From Micromonospora ferruginea (GTDB lineage Bacteria; Actinomycetota; Actinomycetes; Mycobacteriales; Micromonosporaceae), in NCBI RefSeq assembly GCF_013694245.2, contig NZ_CP059322.2, forward strand, positions 6,637,062 to 6,701,061: a DNA stretch of 64,000 nt. Direction: 5' to 3'. Position 1 is the stretch's first letter; each line of letters opens with the position of its first letter. Shown here in pieces: positions 34,801-42,214 of the stretch. The notes under the pieces were generated by a model that saw nothing but the letters and a program-made list of their open reading frames with translations, was not told the origin of the DNA and did not search any database. Position numbers and translations under genes: made by a program.

Positions 34801-36873
34801 GCCAACGAGATCTCCACCGCGCACCGGTTCTGGCTGGGCGACGCGTTCGCCTCCGGCGGCTCGGCCGGCTACGACCACAAGAAGATGGGCATCACCGCGC
34901 GCGGCGCCTGGGAGTCGGTGAAGCGGCACTTCCGGGAGCTGGGGCACGACACCCAGACCCAGGACTTCACCGTGGTCGGCGTCGGCGACATGTCCGGTGA
35001 CGTGTTCGGCAACGGCATGCTGCTGTCGGAGCACATCCGGCTGCTGGCCGCCTTCGACCACCGGCACATCTTCCTGGACCCGGACCCGGACGCGGCCCGC
35101 TCCTTCCAGGAGCGCAAGCGGCTGTTCGACCTGCCCCGGTCGTCGTGGGAGGACTACGACCCGGAGCTGATCTCGGCCGGCGGCGGCATCTTCCCGCGTA
35201 CCGCGAAGTCGGTGCCGATCACGCCGCAGGTGCGCGCGGTGCTCGACCTCGACGACGACGTCACGCAGCTCAGCCCGCAGGAGCTGATGAAGGCGATCGT
35301 CACCGCGCCGGTGGACCTGTTCTGGAACGGCGGCATCGGCACCTACGTCAAGGCGTCGACGCAGACCAACGCCGAGGTCGGGGACAAGTCCAACGACGCC
35401 ATCCGGGTGGACGGCAAGGGCCTGCGGTGCCGGGTGGTCGGCGAGGGCGGCAACCTGGGCTTCACCCAGCAGGGCCGGATCGAGTACGCCGCGACCGGCG
35501 GCCGCATCTACACCGACTTCATCGACAACGCGGCCGGGGTGGACTGCTCCGACCACGAGGTGAACATCAAGATCCTGCTCAACACGGCGGTCGCCGACGG
35601 GGAGCTGGACCGGCCCGAGCGCGACGAGCTGCTGGCCCAGATGACCGACGAGGTCGCCGAGCTGGTGCTGCGGGACAACTACGACCAGGCCCGGGCGCTC
35701 AACAACGCCCAGGCGCAGGCCGCCTCGCTGCTGCCGGTGCACCGCCGGATGATCAACGAGCTGGAGCGGTCCGGCGCGCTGGACCGGGCGCTGGAGGCGC
35801 TGCCGTCGGACGAGGAACTGGCGGTCCGCACCGAGAGCGGGCTGACCGCGCCGGAGTTCGCGGTGCTGCTCGCGTACGTGAAGATCGTGCTGGAGCGGGA
35901 GATCGTCAGCGAGGGGCTGGCGGACGAGGAGTGGACGACCGACGTCCTGGTCAACTACTTCCCGACGCCGCTGCGGCAGCGCTTCGCCGAGCGGATGGGG
36001 CGGCACCGGCTGCGCCGGGACATCGTCACCACGGTGCTGGTCAACGAGGCGATCAACCGGGGCGGCATCTCGTTCGTGTTCCGGGTGGTCGAGGAGACGG
36101 CCGCCTCGGCGGCGGACGTGCTGCGGGCGTACGTGGTGGTCCGCGAGGTGTTCGAGCTGGGCGACCTGTGGAACGCGGTCGAGGCGCTGGACAACAAGGT
36201 CTCGCCCGAGCTGCAGACCGCCGTCTACCTGGACACCCGGCGGCTGCTCGACCGCGCGGTGCGCTGGCTGGTCACCAACCGGCGCTCGCCGATCGACGTG
36301 CCGGCGGAGATCGCCCGCCTGCGCGACGGGGTGGCCCGGCTCATGCCGGACCTGGAGCACCTGTTCTGGGGCACCGAGCGGGAGGCGATCGCGGCGCACA
36401 TCGAGTCGCTGGTCGGCAAGGGGCTGCCGCGTGAGCTGGCCGTGCAGGCGACCCGCCTGATGTACAGCTTCGGCCTGCTCGACATCGTCGAGACGGCGCA
36501 GACGACCGGGCGGGAGGTGAGCGAGGTGGCCTCGGTCTACTTCGTGCTCTCCGACCGGTTCCGGGTGGACGCGCTGCTGTCGAAGATCTCGCTGCTGCCG
36601 CGGGAGGACCGCTGGCAGACGCTGGCCCGGATGGCGCTGCGCTACGACCTGTACGCCGCGCTGGCCGCGCTCACCGCGGAGGTGCTGGGCTCCACCTCGC
36701 CGGATCTCCCGCCGGTGGAGCGGGTGCAGGAGTGGGAGCAGGCGAACGCCACCTCGATCCACCGGGCGCACCGGGCGATGGGGGAGTTCGACGAGTCCCG
36801 CGCCGACCTGTCCGCGCTGTCGGTCCTGCTGCGCCAGATCCGCACCCTGGTCCGGACCTCGGCCGCGGCCTGA
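31810..36873 (+). CDS. NAD-specific glutamate dehydrogenase, large (180 kDa) type
   Basis: Oxidatively deaminates glutamate to 2-oxoglutarate, mainly in catabolism. The 1687-residue protein has the usual size of this class: a long N-terminal regulatory half with ACT-like segments (VVEIVTDDMPFLVDSVTALLN), the catalytic domain with GGLRWSDRREDFRTEV and the lysine-rich KNAVIVPVGAKGGFVLK near residue 920, an NAD-binding domain (VVGEGGNLG), and a helical C-terminus. I prefer ATG 31810, because GAGGGGAG lies about nine bases upstream, over GTG 31801, which has the same motif directly against it. GGGGCCCC repeats follow the stop. The region from 31810 to 31940 is poorly conserved-looking and charged. 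Confidence 0.95.
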   Translation: MDRRPAIKPGPDLRQADTSRDDDSFDSATDGDGFGRLDTGVTGMTGSSIDTLYDLGLPAQALADESEDAELDEPVPNAERLVAQAVALAGDDHDAATLVDRFWRFAPDEELIGFTAEEMLEAARAHRDLAQQRVPGELKLRIHEPDAEQHHTVVEIVTDDMPFLVDSVTALLNSRHLDVHLLVHPLVVVRREPLGRLTEVSADVEPDDAIAGDLVESWMRIEIDPVRDPAERETVRRELQRVLTDVREAVEDWPKMRQRALALADELAAARTSDNRPPVPEKDITDSVELLRWLAHDHFTFLGYREYRLVDTDGADGGQALEAVLGTGLGILRSDSPEARSLNSMTPEAHERVLEKRLLIITKANSRATVHRSAYLDYIGFKIFNEAGEVVGERRFLGLFSTAAYRTSVQELPVVRRKVAEVLDRSGLSLRSHSGKDLLQILETYPRDELFQIKTDDLYHAVIGVLRMAGRRQLRVFLRRDAYGRFISCLIYLPRDRFTTQNRLRMQDILLRELNGVGVDYTTRVTESMLARVHFIVRTDPNNPPGEIDADLLAEELADATRLWDDDYRLVLERKLGDEQAKHLFGRYADAFPEGYKDGHTPYEAMKDLAKLELLEEPGQLEMHLFRKQLAPRAYSGRANDADESMDVRFKVYRYGEPMMLSAVLPVLHSLGVKVVDEHPYEVERVDGRIWLYDFGLELPERHQDLAEVRPHVENAFAAAWRGEAEVDGFNELVLRTGLTWRQVVVLRAYAKYLRQAGTVFSQEYMEQTFIAYPRIAGLLVQLFETRFAPGATTLDERRQRSGELVDAIGEALDEVASLDQDRILRAYLTLIQATLRTSFYQKPVGGRPKPYVAFKLDPQAIPDLPAPRPKFEIFVYSPRFEGVHLRFGPVARGGLRWSDRREDFRTEVLGLVKAQMVKNAVIVPVGAKGGFVLKQKPGDRDEAVVCYKEFISALLDVTDNIVSGEIVPPDDVVRHDADDPYLVVAADKGTATFSDIANEISTAHRFWLGDAFASGGSAGYDHKKMGITARGAWESVKRHFRELGHDTQTQDFTVVGVGDMSGDVFGNGMLLSEHIRLLAAFDHRHIFLDPDPDAARSFQERKRLFDLPRSSWEDYDPELISAGGGIFPRTAKSVPITPQVRAVLDLDDDVTQLSPQELMKAIVTAPVDLFWNGGIGTYVKASTQTNAEVGDKSNDAIRVDGKGLRCRVVGEGGNLGFTQQGRIEYAATGGRIYTDFIDNAAGVDCSDHEVNIKILLNTAVADGELDRPERDELLAQMTDEVAELVLRDNYDQARALNNAQAQAASLLPVHRRMINELERSGALDRALEALPSDEELAVRTESGLTAPEFAVLLAYVKIVLEREIVSEGLADEEWTTDVLVNYFPTPLRQRFAERMGRHRLRRDIVTTVLVNEAINRGGISFVFRVVEETAASAADVLRAYVVVREVFELGDLWNAVEALDNKVSPELQTAVYLDTRRLLDRAVRWLVTNRRSPIDVPAEIARLRDGVARLMPDLEHLFWGTEREAIAAHIESLVGKGLPRELAVQATRLMYSFGLLDIVETAQTTGREVSEVASVYFVLSDRFRVDALLSKISLLPREDRWQTLARMALRYDLYAALAALTAEVLGSTSPDLPPVERVQEWEQANATSIHRAHRAMGEFDESRADLSALSVLLRQIRTLVRTSAAA

Positions 36874-36882
36874 CGAGAAGGC

Positions 36883-36930
36883 GGGGCCCCCGCTTAACGC
36901 CTCCGGTAGAGGAGGGGGCCCCGCTTAACA
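36883..36930 (+). repeat. Two direct GGGGCCCC...GCTTAAC copies between gdh and sortase
   Basis: GGGGCCCCCGCTTAAC (36883-36898) recurs about 31 bp on as GGGGGCCCCGCTTAAC in the same direction, ten bases past the glutamate dehydrogenase stop. Unlike the other copies in this window it is not an inverted repeat, as if one arm had been flipped or duplicated. The inner GGGGCCCC can still pair with itself. Confidence 0.65.
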
Positions 36931-36948
36931 CCCGACGCGTCGCGCCGG

Positions 36949-37851
36949 TCACGCGGTCATGTGTGCGTAGACCACGATGTTGTTCAGGTAGCTGCCGGCG
37001 GTTCGGTCGAACACCCCGCCGCAGGTGACCACGCGCAGGCCGGGCACGCCGGACGGGCCGTAGACCTGCTCCGCCGGGAACGCGGTCTTCGGGTACGACC
37101 GGACCTCGTCCACGGTGAAGGTGGCGGTCGAGCCGTCCTGCCGGGTCACGGCGATCGTGTCGCCCCGCACCAGCGCCCCGAGGCTGAAGAAGACCGCCGG
37201 GCCGAGCTTGGCGGAGTCGACGTGCCCGACCACCACGGCGTTGCCGACCTCGCCGGGGCTGGCGCCGGGGGAGTACCAGCCCGCCTTCATGGCCTGGTCC
37301 AGCGGGGGCACCTGCACCGTGCCGTCCGGGTTGGTGCCGAGCGTCATGATCTCGGCGCGTACCCCGATCCGGGGGATCGTGATGGTGGTGGGCGCCGATC
37401 GGGGCAGCGCGGCCGGCACGCCGCGCGCGCCCACCGGTCCGGTCGACGCGGCTCCGGGCGTGGTCGGGGCGGTCCCGGCCGGCGCCGACGGTACGGCGCC
37501 GGGCACCGTCCCCGGCGCGGTCCCGGGGGTCGGGGTTGCGGTGGCGCCGGCCGGCGGGTTCCACGTGCCGTCCGGTGGCGCCGCCGACGGGCCGGCGGCG
37601 GTGGGCGACGGGAGGTCCCACGGCGTGGCGGATCCGGCGCCCGCGTCCGGGTCGGTGGTGTCCGCCGTGTTCTCCGGGGCGGCCTGCGCGATCGGCTGCG
37701 GCGGGGTGGGCGGCGGGACGGTACGCACGGACGCGCCGACCAGGCCGGAGCCCACCATGGCGAGCAGGACGACGAGCGCCGCGCCGGCGGCACGCCACGG
37801 TCTCCCGCGACGGCCGCCGGCCCGGTTCGTCGTCCGGTCAGGCCAGGTCAC
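36949..37851 (-). CDS. Class F sortase
   Basis: Membrane-bound transpeptidase that would attach a surface protein to the wall. The 300-residue protein has a membrane anchor at about residues 21-42, then a 110-residue Pro/Ala/Thr-rich stalk, and a sortase domain from about 150. The catalytic residues are His210 (VVVGHVD), Cys277 (VVTCGG) and Arg283. GTG 37851 overlaps the end of the upstream surface-protein gene by 14 bases, so enzyme and probable substrate are made together. Single-pair layout is common in Actinobacteria. The lack of an LPxTG signal in the partner makes the recognition site uncertain. Confidence 0.9.
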   Translation of the reverse strand: MTWPDRTTNRAGGRRGRPWRAAGAALVVLLAMVGSGLVGASVRTVPPPTPPQPIAQAAPENTADTTDPDAGAGSATPWDLPSPTAAGPSAAPPDGTWNPPAGATATPTPGTAPGTVPGAVPSAPAGTAPTTPGAASTGPVGARGVPAALPRSAPTTITIPRIGVRAEIMTLGTNPDGTVQVPPLDQAMKAGWYSPGASPGEVGNAVVVGHVDSAKLGPAVFFSLGALVRGDTIAVTRQDGSTATFTVDEVRSYPKTAFPAEQVYGPSGVPGLRVVTCGGVFDRTAGSYLNNIVVYAHMTA

Positions 37852-39013
37852 CGGCCCGCCGCCGGCGCAGCAGCACCAGCCCGCCCAGCGCGGCGGCGCC
37901 GATCATGCCGGCACCCCCGGTGGCGAGACCGCGGTCCAGACCGGTGGTGGTCATGCCGCCGTCACCACCGTCGACCCCGCCGTGGGGGAGGACCACCAGC
38001 TCGCCCTCGCCGCAGGAGCCCCGCAGCTCGTACCGGCCGGGGTGGGTGTCCTCGGAGACCCGGGCCTCGCCGTAGTAGACGAAGTCCTTGCCCTGCTCCC
38101 AGCCGGCCTCGTCGCCGCCGGAGCCGTACTCGTCCCCGCCCTGCCACTCGTTGCCGCCCGACCACTCGGCCCCGTGCTCGTCCTTGCCGTCCTTGCCGTA
38201 CTCGTCGTCCTTGGCCTCGGGCCGGGCACCGTGGTCCTCGCCCTTGTCGCCGGGCCGGGCCCCCTGCTCCCCGCCCTTGTCCTCGGGCCGGGCGCCGTGC
38301 TGGTCGCCCTTGTCCTCCGGCCGGGCGCCGTGCTGGTCGCCCGTGTCCTCGGGCCGGGCGCCGTGCTCGTCCTTGCCGTCCTTGCCGTGCCGGTCCTTGC
38401 CGTCGGCGCCGTGCTCGTCGTCGGCCCAGTCGGAGGCTTCCCAGCCCGGCTCGGCGGCCTGGGCGTACTCCTCGGGGGCCTGCTGGCCCGCGCCCTGCGC
38501 GGCCGGGTCGACGGCCGCGCCGGCGCCCGTGCCGCCCTGCTGCGGCCCGTCGGCCGGCGGCCGAGGCATCCCCGCCTCGCCCGGTCCGTGCCCGTCCTTG
38601 CCCTGGTCGTCCTTGCCCTCGGGACCCTTGTTCTCGGGGCCCTTGCCCTCCGGGCCCTTGTTCTCGGGACCCTTGCCGTGGTCGTCGGCGTGCGCGTCCT
38701 TGCCGTCGGGGCCCTGGTCCGCGTCCTCCCAGTCGCCGCCGCGGTCGGCCCGGTCACCGTGCTCGCCGTCGCGGGCCGGGTGCAGGTCGACCTTGCCGGT
38801 GACCTTCGACCAGACGTAGGCGTGCTCCTGCGGCTCGGAGCAGATCTGGAGCAGTTCGACGGTGTCGCCCGCCTTGACCACGTGCGGCTTGGCGATGACC
38901 TTGCCCTCGTCGTCGTGCCCGCCCGCGTAGGCCATCCCTGGGGTGAACACGAGAAGGCCCGCACCGCCGAGGGCGGCACCCGCGACGACCTTCCCGAGCA
39001 TCTTCTTAGCCAT
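37838..39013 (-). CDS. Acidic repeat surface protein, probable sortase partner
   Basis: 391-residue exported protein. It has an N-terminal signal (MAKKMLGKVVAGAALGGAGLL, cleavage likely after AYA), then about 60 ordered residues (KPHVVKAGDTVELLQICSEP). A long Asp/Gly/Lys/His-rich region follows, with GPENKGPEGK repeats and five 11-residue HGARPEDKGDQ repeats. A second ordered part (FVYYGEARVSEDTHPGRYELRGSCGEGELVVLP) precedes the end. The C-terminus is a hydrophobic helix with RRRR, the form of a sorting signal, but TTTGLDRGLATGG replaces LPxTG. One cysteine in each ordered part may form a disulfide. An alternative start is GTG 39025. Confidence 0.82.
   Translation of the reverse strand: MAKKMLGKVVAGAALGGAGLLVFTPGMAYAGGHDDEGKVIAKPHVVKAGDTVELLQICSEPQEHAYVWSKVTGKVDLHPARDGEHGDRADRGGDWEDADQGPDGKDAHADDHGKGPENKGPEGKGPENKGPEGKDDQGKDGHGPGEAGMPRPPADGPQQGGTGAGAAVDPAAQGAGQQAPEEYAQAAEPGWEASDWADDEHGADGKDRHGKDGKDEHGARPEDTGDQHGARPEDKGDQHGARPEDKGGEQGARPGDKGEDHGARPEAKDDEYGKDGKDEHGAEWSGGNEWQGGDEYGSGGDEAGWEQGKDFVYYGEARVSEDTHPGRYELRGSCGEGELVVLPHGGVDGGDGGMTTTGLDRGLATGGAGMIGAAALGGLVLLRRRRAGDLA
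38210..38374 (-). repeat. 33-bp tandem repeat, five copies, in the surface protein gene
   Basis: Units start at 38210, 38243, 38276, 38309 and 38342 and code for the 11-residue motif HGARPEDKGDQ with drift in the outer copies. The unit is a multiple of three, so length can vary in frame. Confidence 0.8.
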
Positions 39014-39522
39014 GAGCAGCGTCACTCCATCCCTGTTCGTCCTGAGCCCGACGTCAGTCGAGCTACCGCCGACGTTAGACCTATTCGCGAGCTATTCGGG
39101 GAAAGATTCGTTTTTAGGAGTTTGCCGATGATGTGGCTTTCGCGCGTGCGGAGCGCCGCCGCGCCCCGTCTGTGCCCCCGGCGATCGCGGTGCGTCGGGT
39201 GGGGCCACGATGCGAGGTAGGGTCGGCGTGAGGCACATCGAGCCATTGCCATGGAAGCGCTCCCATGCAAGAATCGCTGCACGCGGTTCGGGGAGCCACA
39301 CCGCGAGCTCAGGCGTCGAGGGCAACCGGTACCCACCGGACGACGTCCGCTCCAACGGCCGGTCCTGCGGACCGGTCGGCACCACCACCCCCTGCACGCC
39401 CGTCCGGGTCGGGCGTCCCCCGAAGCAACCCGTGGCGCGCACGGTCGATCCCGCAGGGCGACCGCCGCCGCCATTCCGCCGGGCCGTACGCGGATCCGGT
39501 CTCGCCCAAGGAGATCAGTGGC
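39014..39522. other. 509-bp divergent gap, surface protein / cellulase
   Basis: Contains the promoters of the surface protein (minus) and cellulase (plus) and the CebR-type operator at 39252-39265. An A+T-richer patch at about 39070-39130 may hold a promoter. No small gene with a convincing ribosome site was found here. Confidence 0.4.
39252..39265 (+). promoter_or_regulatory. CebR/CelR-type operator before the cellulase gene
   Basis: TGGAAGCGCTCCCA matches 13 of 14 bases of the LacI-family cellulose regulator box TGGGAGCGCTCCCA known from Streptomyces CebR and Thermobifida CelR. It sits 258 bp before the cellulase start within the larger near-palindrome CATGGAAGCGCTCCCATG. Cellobiose-released repression of the cellulase is the natural reading. 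Confidence 0.7.
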
Positions 39523-41325
39523 ATGAATCTGTGGAGAAGGCTGTCCGGCCGGAGCCGGACGCTCGCGCTCACCGGCGCCGGCGTCCTCGTGGCCGGCGGG
39601 CTGGTGACCCTTCCGGTCACCGCGGCGCAGGCCGCGACGCAGTGCAGCGTGGACTACACCACCAACGACTGGGCCGGCGGCTTCACCGCCAACGTGGTCA
39701 TCAAGAACCTCGGTGACCCGGTCAGCTCGTGGAACCTCGGCTTCACCTTCGGGAACAGCAGCCAGCGCGTGCAGCAGGGCTGGTCGGCGAAGTGGACCCA
39801 GAGCGGCCAGAACGTCACCGCGCAGAACGAGTCCTACAACGGCTCGCTGGGCACCGGCGCCAGCACCAGCATCGGGTTCAACGGCGCCTGGAGCGGCAGC
39901 AACCCGAAGCCGACCCAGTTCACCCTCAACGGCACGGTCTGCAACGGCGGCACGCCGCCCACCAGCACCCCGCCGACCAGCACGCCGCCGACGAGCACCC
40001 CGCCGACGAGCACGCCCCCCACCAGCACCCCGCCCACCAGCACGCCGCCGACCAGCACCCCGCCGGGGCAGAAGGTCGACAACCCGTACGCCGGGGTCAA
40101 GGGCTACGTGAACCCGGAGTGGAAGGCCAAGGCCGAGTCAGTGGCCGGCGGCAACCGGGTGTCGAACAACCCGACCGCGGTCTGGCTGGACCGGATCGCC
40201 GCCATCAACGGCACCACGGGCAGCAGTTCCAACGGCTCGATGGGCGTCCGTGACCACCTGGACGCCGCGCTCGCCCAGGGCGCCGGCTACATCCAGTTCG
40301 TGATCTACAACCTGCCCGGCCGGGACTGTGCCGCGCTCGCCTCCAACGGTGAGCTGGGCCCGGACGAGCTGCCGCGCTACAAGTCCGAGTACATCGACCC
40401 GATCGCCGCGATCCAGGCCGACGCGAAGTACAAGAACCTGCGGATCGTCAACATCATCGAGATCGACTCGCTGCCCAACCTGACCACCAACACCTCGGGC
40501 CAGCCGGGCGGCACCGCGATGTGCGACACGGTCAAGGCCAACGGGGCGTACGTCAACGGCGTGGGCTACGCCCTCGCCAAGCTCGGCGCGATCGGCAACG
40601 TCTACAACTACATCGACGCCGCGCACCACGGCTGGATCGGCTGGGACAGCAACTTCGGCCCGGTCGCCGACCAGCTCAAGGCCGCCGCCGTCGCCTCCGG
40701 CAGCACCGTGCGCAACGTGCACGGCTTCATCGTCAACACGGCGAACTACTCCGCGCTCAAGGAGCCGTACATCAAGATCACCGACTCGGTGAACGGCCAG
40801 ACCGTGCGGCAGGCCAAGTGGATCGACTGGAACCAGTACGTCGACGAGCTGTCCTTCGCCCAGGCGTTCCGGCAGAAGCTGGTCTCGATCGGCTTCGACA
40901 GCAACATCGGCATGCTGATCGACACCTCCCGCAACGGTTGGGGCGGCTCGGCGCGTCCGACCGGTCCCGGCCCGCTGACCTCGGTCGACGCCTACGTCAA
41001 CGGTGGTCGGGTGGACCGTCGGATCCACGCCGGCAACTGGTGCAACCAGGCCGGCGCGGGCCTCGGCGAGCGGCCGAAGGCCAACCCGGAGCCGGGCATC
41101 GACGCCTACGTCTGGGTGAAGCCCCCGGGTGAGTCGGACGGCTCCAGCAAGGAGATCCCGAACAACGAGGGCAAGGGCTTCGACCGGATGTGCGACCCGA
41201 CGTACACCGGCAACGCCCGCAACGGGAACAGCCTGTCCGGCGCCCTGCCGGACGCGCCGATCTCCGGCGCGTGGTTCGCGGCCCAGTTCGCGCAGCTGAT
41301 GCAGAACGCCTACCCGGCGCTCTGA
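39523..41325 (+). CDS. Secreted GH6 cellulase (cellobiohydrolase type) with CBM2
   Basis: 600-residue secreted cellulase. A signal peptide with RR near residue 6 is cleaved after AAQA (about 38). A family 2 cellulose-binding domain (about 39-140) with conserved tryptophans follows, then seven PPTST linker repeats, then a GH6 domain from about 186 to 600. GH6 marks include NPYAGVKGYVNPEW, IIEIDSLPNL, YIDAAHHGWIGWD and WVKPPGESDG. The large 415-residue catalytic part suggests an exo-acting cellobiohydrolase rather than a short endoglucanase. ATG 39523 has AAGGAG eight bases upstream. An upstream CebR-type site suggests induction by cello-oligosaccharides. Confidence 0.94.
   Translation: MNLWRRLSGRSRTLALTGAGVLVAGGLVTLPVTAAQAATQCSVDYTTNDWAGGFTANVVIKNLGDPVSSWNLGFTFGNSSQRVQQGWSAKWTQSGQNVTAQNESYNGSLGTGASTSIGFNGAWSGSNPKPTQFTLNGTVCNGGTPPTSTPPTSTPPTSTPPTSTPPTSTPPTSTPPTSTPPGQKVDNPYAGVKGYVNPEWKAKAESVAGGNRVSNNPTAVWLDRIAAINGTTGSSSNGSMGVRDHLDAALAQGAGYIQFVIYNLPGRDCAALASNGELGPDELPRYKSEYIDPIAAIQADAKYKNLRIVNIIEIDSLPNLTTNTSGQPGGTAMCDTVKANGAYVNGVGYALAKLGAIGNVYNYIDAAHHGWIGWDSNFGPVADQLKAAAVASGSTVRNVHGFIVNTANYSALKEPYIKITDSVNGQTVRQAKWIDWNQYVDELSFAQAFRQKLVSIGFDSNIGMLIDTSRNGWGGSARPTGPGPLTSVDAYVNGGRVDRRIHAGNWCNQAGAGLGERPKANPEPGIDAYVWVKPPGESDGSSKEIPNNEGKGFDRMCDPTYTGNARNGNSLSGALPDAPISGAWFAAQFAQLMQNAYPAL
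39958..40062 (+). repeat. 15-bp tandem repeat coding the PPTST linker
   Basis: Seven 15-bp units of the form CCCACCAGCACCCCG encode the linker between the cellulose-binding and catalytic domains. Third-base changes show it is an old, selected linker, not a recent expansion. Confidence 0.85.
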
Positions 41326-41382
41326 GTCGCGGTCAGACCACCCGCCGCGGCGGGAGTGAGGCACCGCCGCGCGGGTTTCCCC

Positions 41383-41418
41383 GGGCCCCTGGTCGACGCC
41401 CACGTCGACCAGGGGCCC
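41383..41418. terminator. Bidirectional terminator between cellulase and the 125-residue gene
   Basis: Perfect 16-bp arms GGGCCCCTGGTCGACG and its complement with a four-base loop, in the 108-bp convergent gap. It can serve both genes. The palindrome CCCGCCGCGGCGGG at 41341-41354 precedes it. Confidence 0.8.
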
Positions 41419-41433
41419 CCGCCCGTCCCCGGG

Positions 41434-41811
41434 TCAGGGCACCGTCTTCTCGATCGCCGCGCGGCCCAGCTCGGCCAGGTCCCGACGGGCCCGCTCCAGG
41501 TTCGCCGGGGTCACGTCCTGACCCCGGGCCCGTACCAGGTCCTCCGGCTCCCAGGGCTGCTCCGCGCCGGTACGGATGTTGTCCCCGCCCGCGCCGGTGC
41601 CGGTGCCGGTCGCGCCGGTCCCGGCCGCGTACGGGTCGCCGAGGAGGTCCGGCGACCCGGTGTCGGCCACCGCGCCGTCCGGCTCGGCGAACGTGGGGTT
41701 GTCCGGGTCGGCGCCGCCGGCACGTAGCTGCGACACCGTGCTGTCGTCGTCCACCGCCGCGGCCACCTCGGGGGTCTCCTCCAGCGGTCGTCCGGGGTCA
41801 CGATCGGTCAT
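41434..41811 (-). CDS. Small acidic hypothetical protein
   Basis: 125-residue soluble protein, rich in Asp, Gly, Ala and Thr, with no recognised domain. The only ordered-looking part is the last 45 residues (PWEPEDLVRARGQDVTPANLERARRDLAELG), predicted helical. ATG 41811 has GGAGG six bases upstream, which makes the gene credible. It lies at the end of a minus-strand group with the symporter genes, 66 bp after the 106-residue membrane protein. Confidence 0.65.
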   Translation of the reverse strand: MTDRDPGRPLEETPEVAAAVDDDSTVSQLRAGGADPDNPTFAEPDGAVADTGSPDLLGDPYAAGTGATGTGTGAGGDNIRTGAEQPWEPEDLVRARGQDVTPANLERARRDLAELGRAAIEKTVP

Positions 41812-41877
41812 GCTGCTGCCTCCTGTCCCCATGCCTGATCCCCCCGGCGTACCCCCTGCCGGGCCGGCCATGCCGGG

Positions 41878-42198
41878 TCAGGACTCGTCGGACCGCGCCA
41901 CCGGCGCCTCCGTCGGCCGCAGCCGCTGCCAGAGCAGCATGAGCAGCCCGAAGACCAGCATCACCGCGCCCGCCCACAGGTTGATCCGGACGCCCTGCGC
42001 CTTGTCGATCTCGGCGGACGAGTCGAAGAGCCCCATCAGCCCGACGATCAGCCCGTACGCGACGAACAGCCCGCCGATCACCCGCCGGATGTCGAACAGC
42101 CGGGCCGCGGCCGAACTCGCCTCCCGGGCGTCCTCGGTCTCGTCCACCAGCGGGTCGTGGGCCTCGCCGTCCTGGTACCGGTCCGCGTTGTCTGCCAT
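41878..42198 (-). CDS. Two-helix membrane protein next to the symporter
   Basis: 106 residues, with a charged N-terminus, helices near 42-59 and 74-92, and a polar end. No family recognised. It begins 16 bp after the symporter stop with GGAAGGG upstream, so it is very probably cotranscribed. Several sodium:solute symporters have small companion membrane proteins, and this may be one; that is inference from position only. Confidence 0.72.
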   Translation of the reverse strand: MADNADRYQDGEAHDPLVDETEDAREASSAAARLFDIRRVIGGLFVAYGLIVGLMGLFDSSAEIDKAQGVRINLWAGAVMLVFGLLMLLWQRLRPTEAPVARSDES

Positions 42199-42214
42199 GA
42201 CCTGGGTCCCTTCC

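Noticed and set aside
29560..36771. Long minus-strand open frames across the glutamate dehydrogenase gene
   Set aside because: The plus-strand frame encodes a clear full-length glutamate dehydrogenase. The reverse frames give low-complexity Arg/Pro/Val-rich products and are GC-bias shadows. The real PBP gene starts at 31521.
39952..40070. Regular 15-bp repeats considered as a CRISPR-like array
   Set aside because: Units are contiguous with no spacers and encode the PPTST linker of the cellulase in frame.
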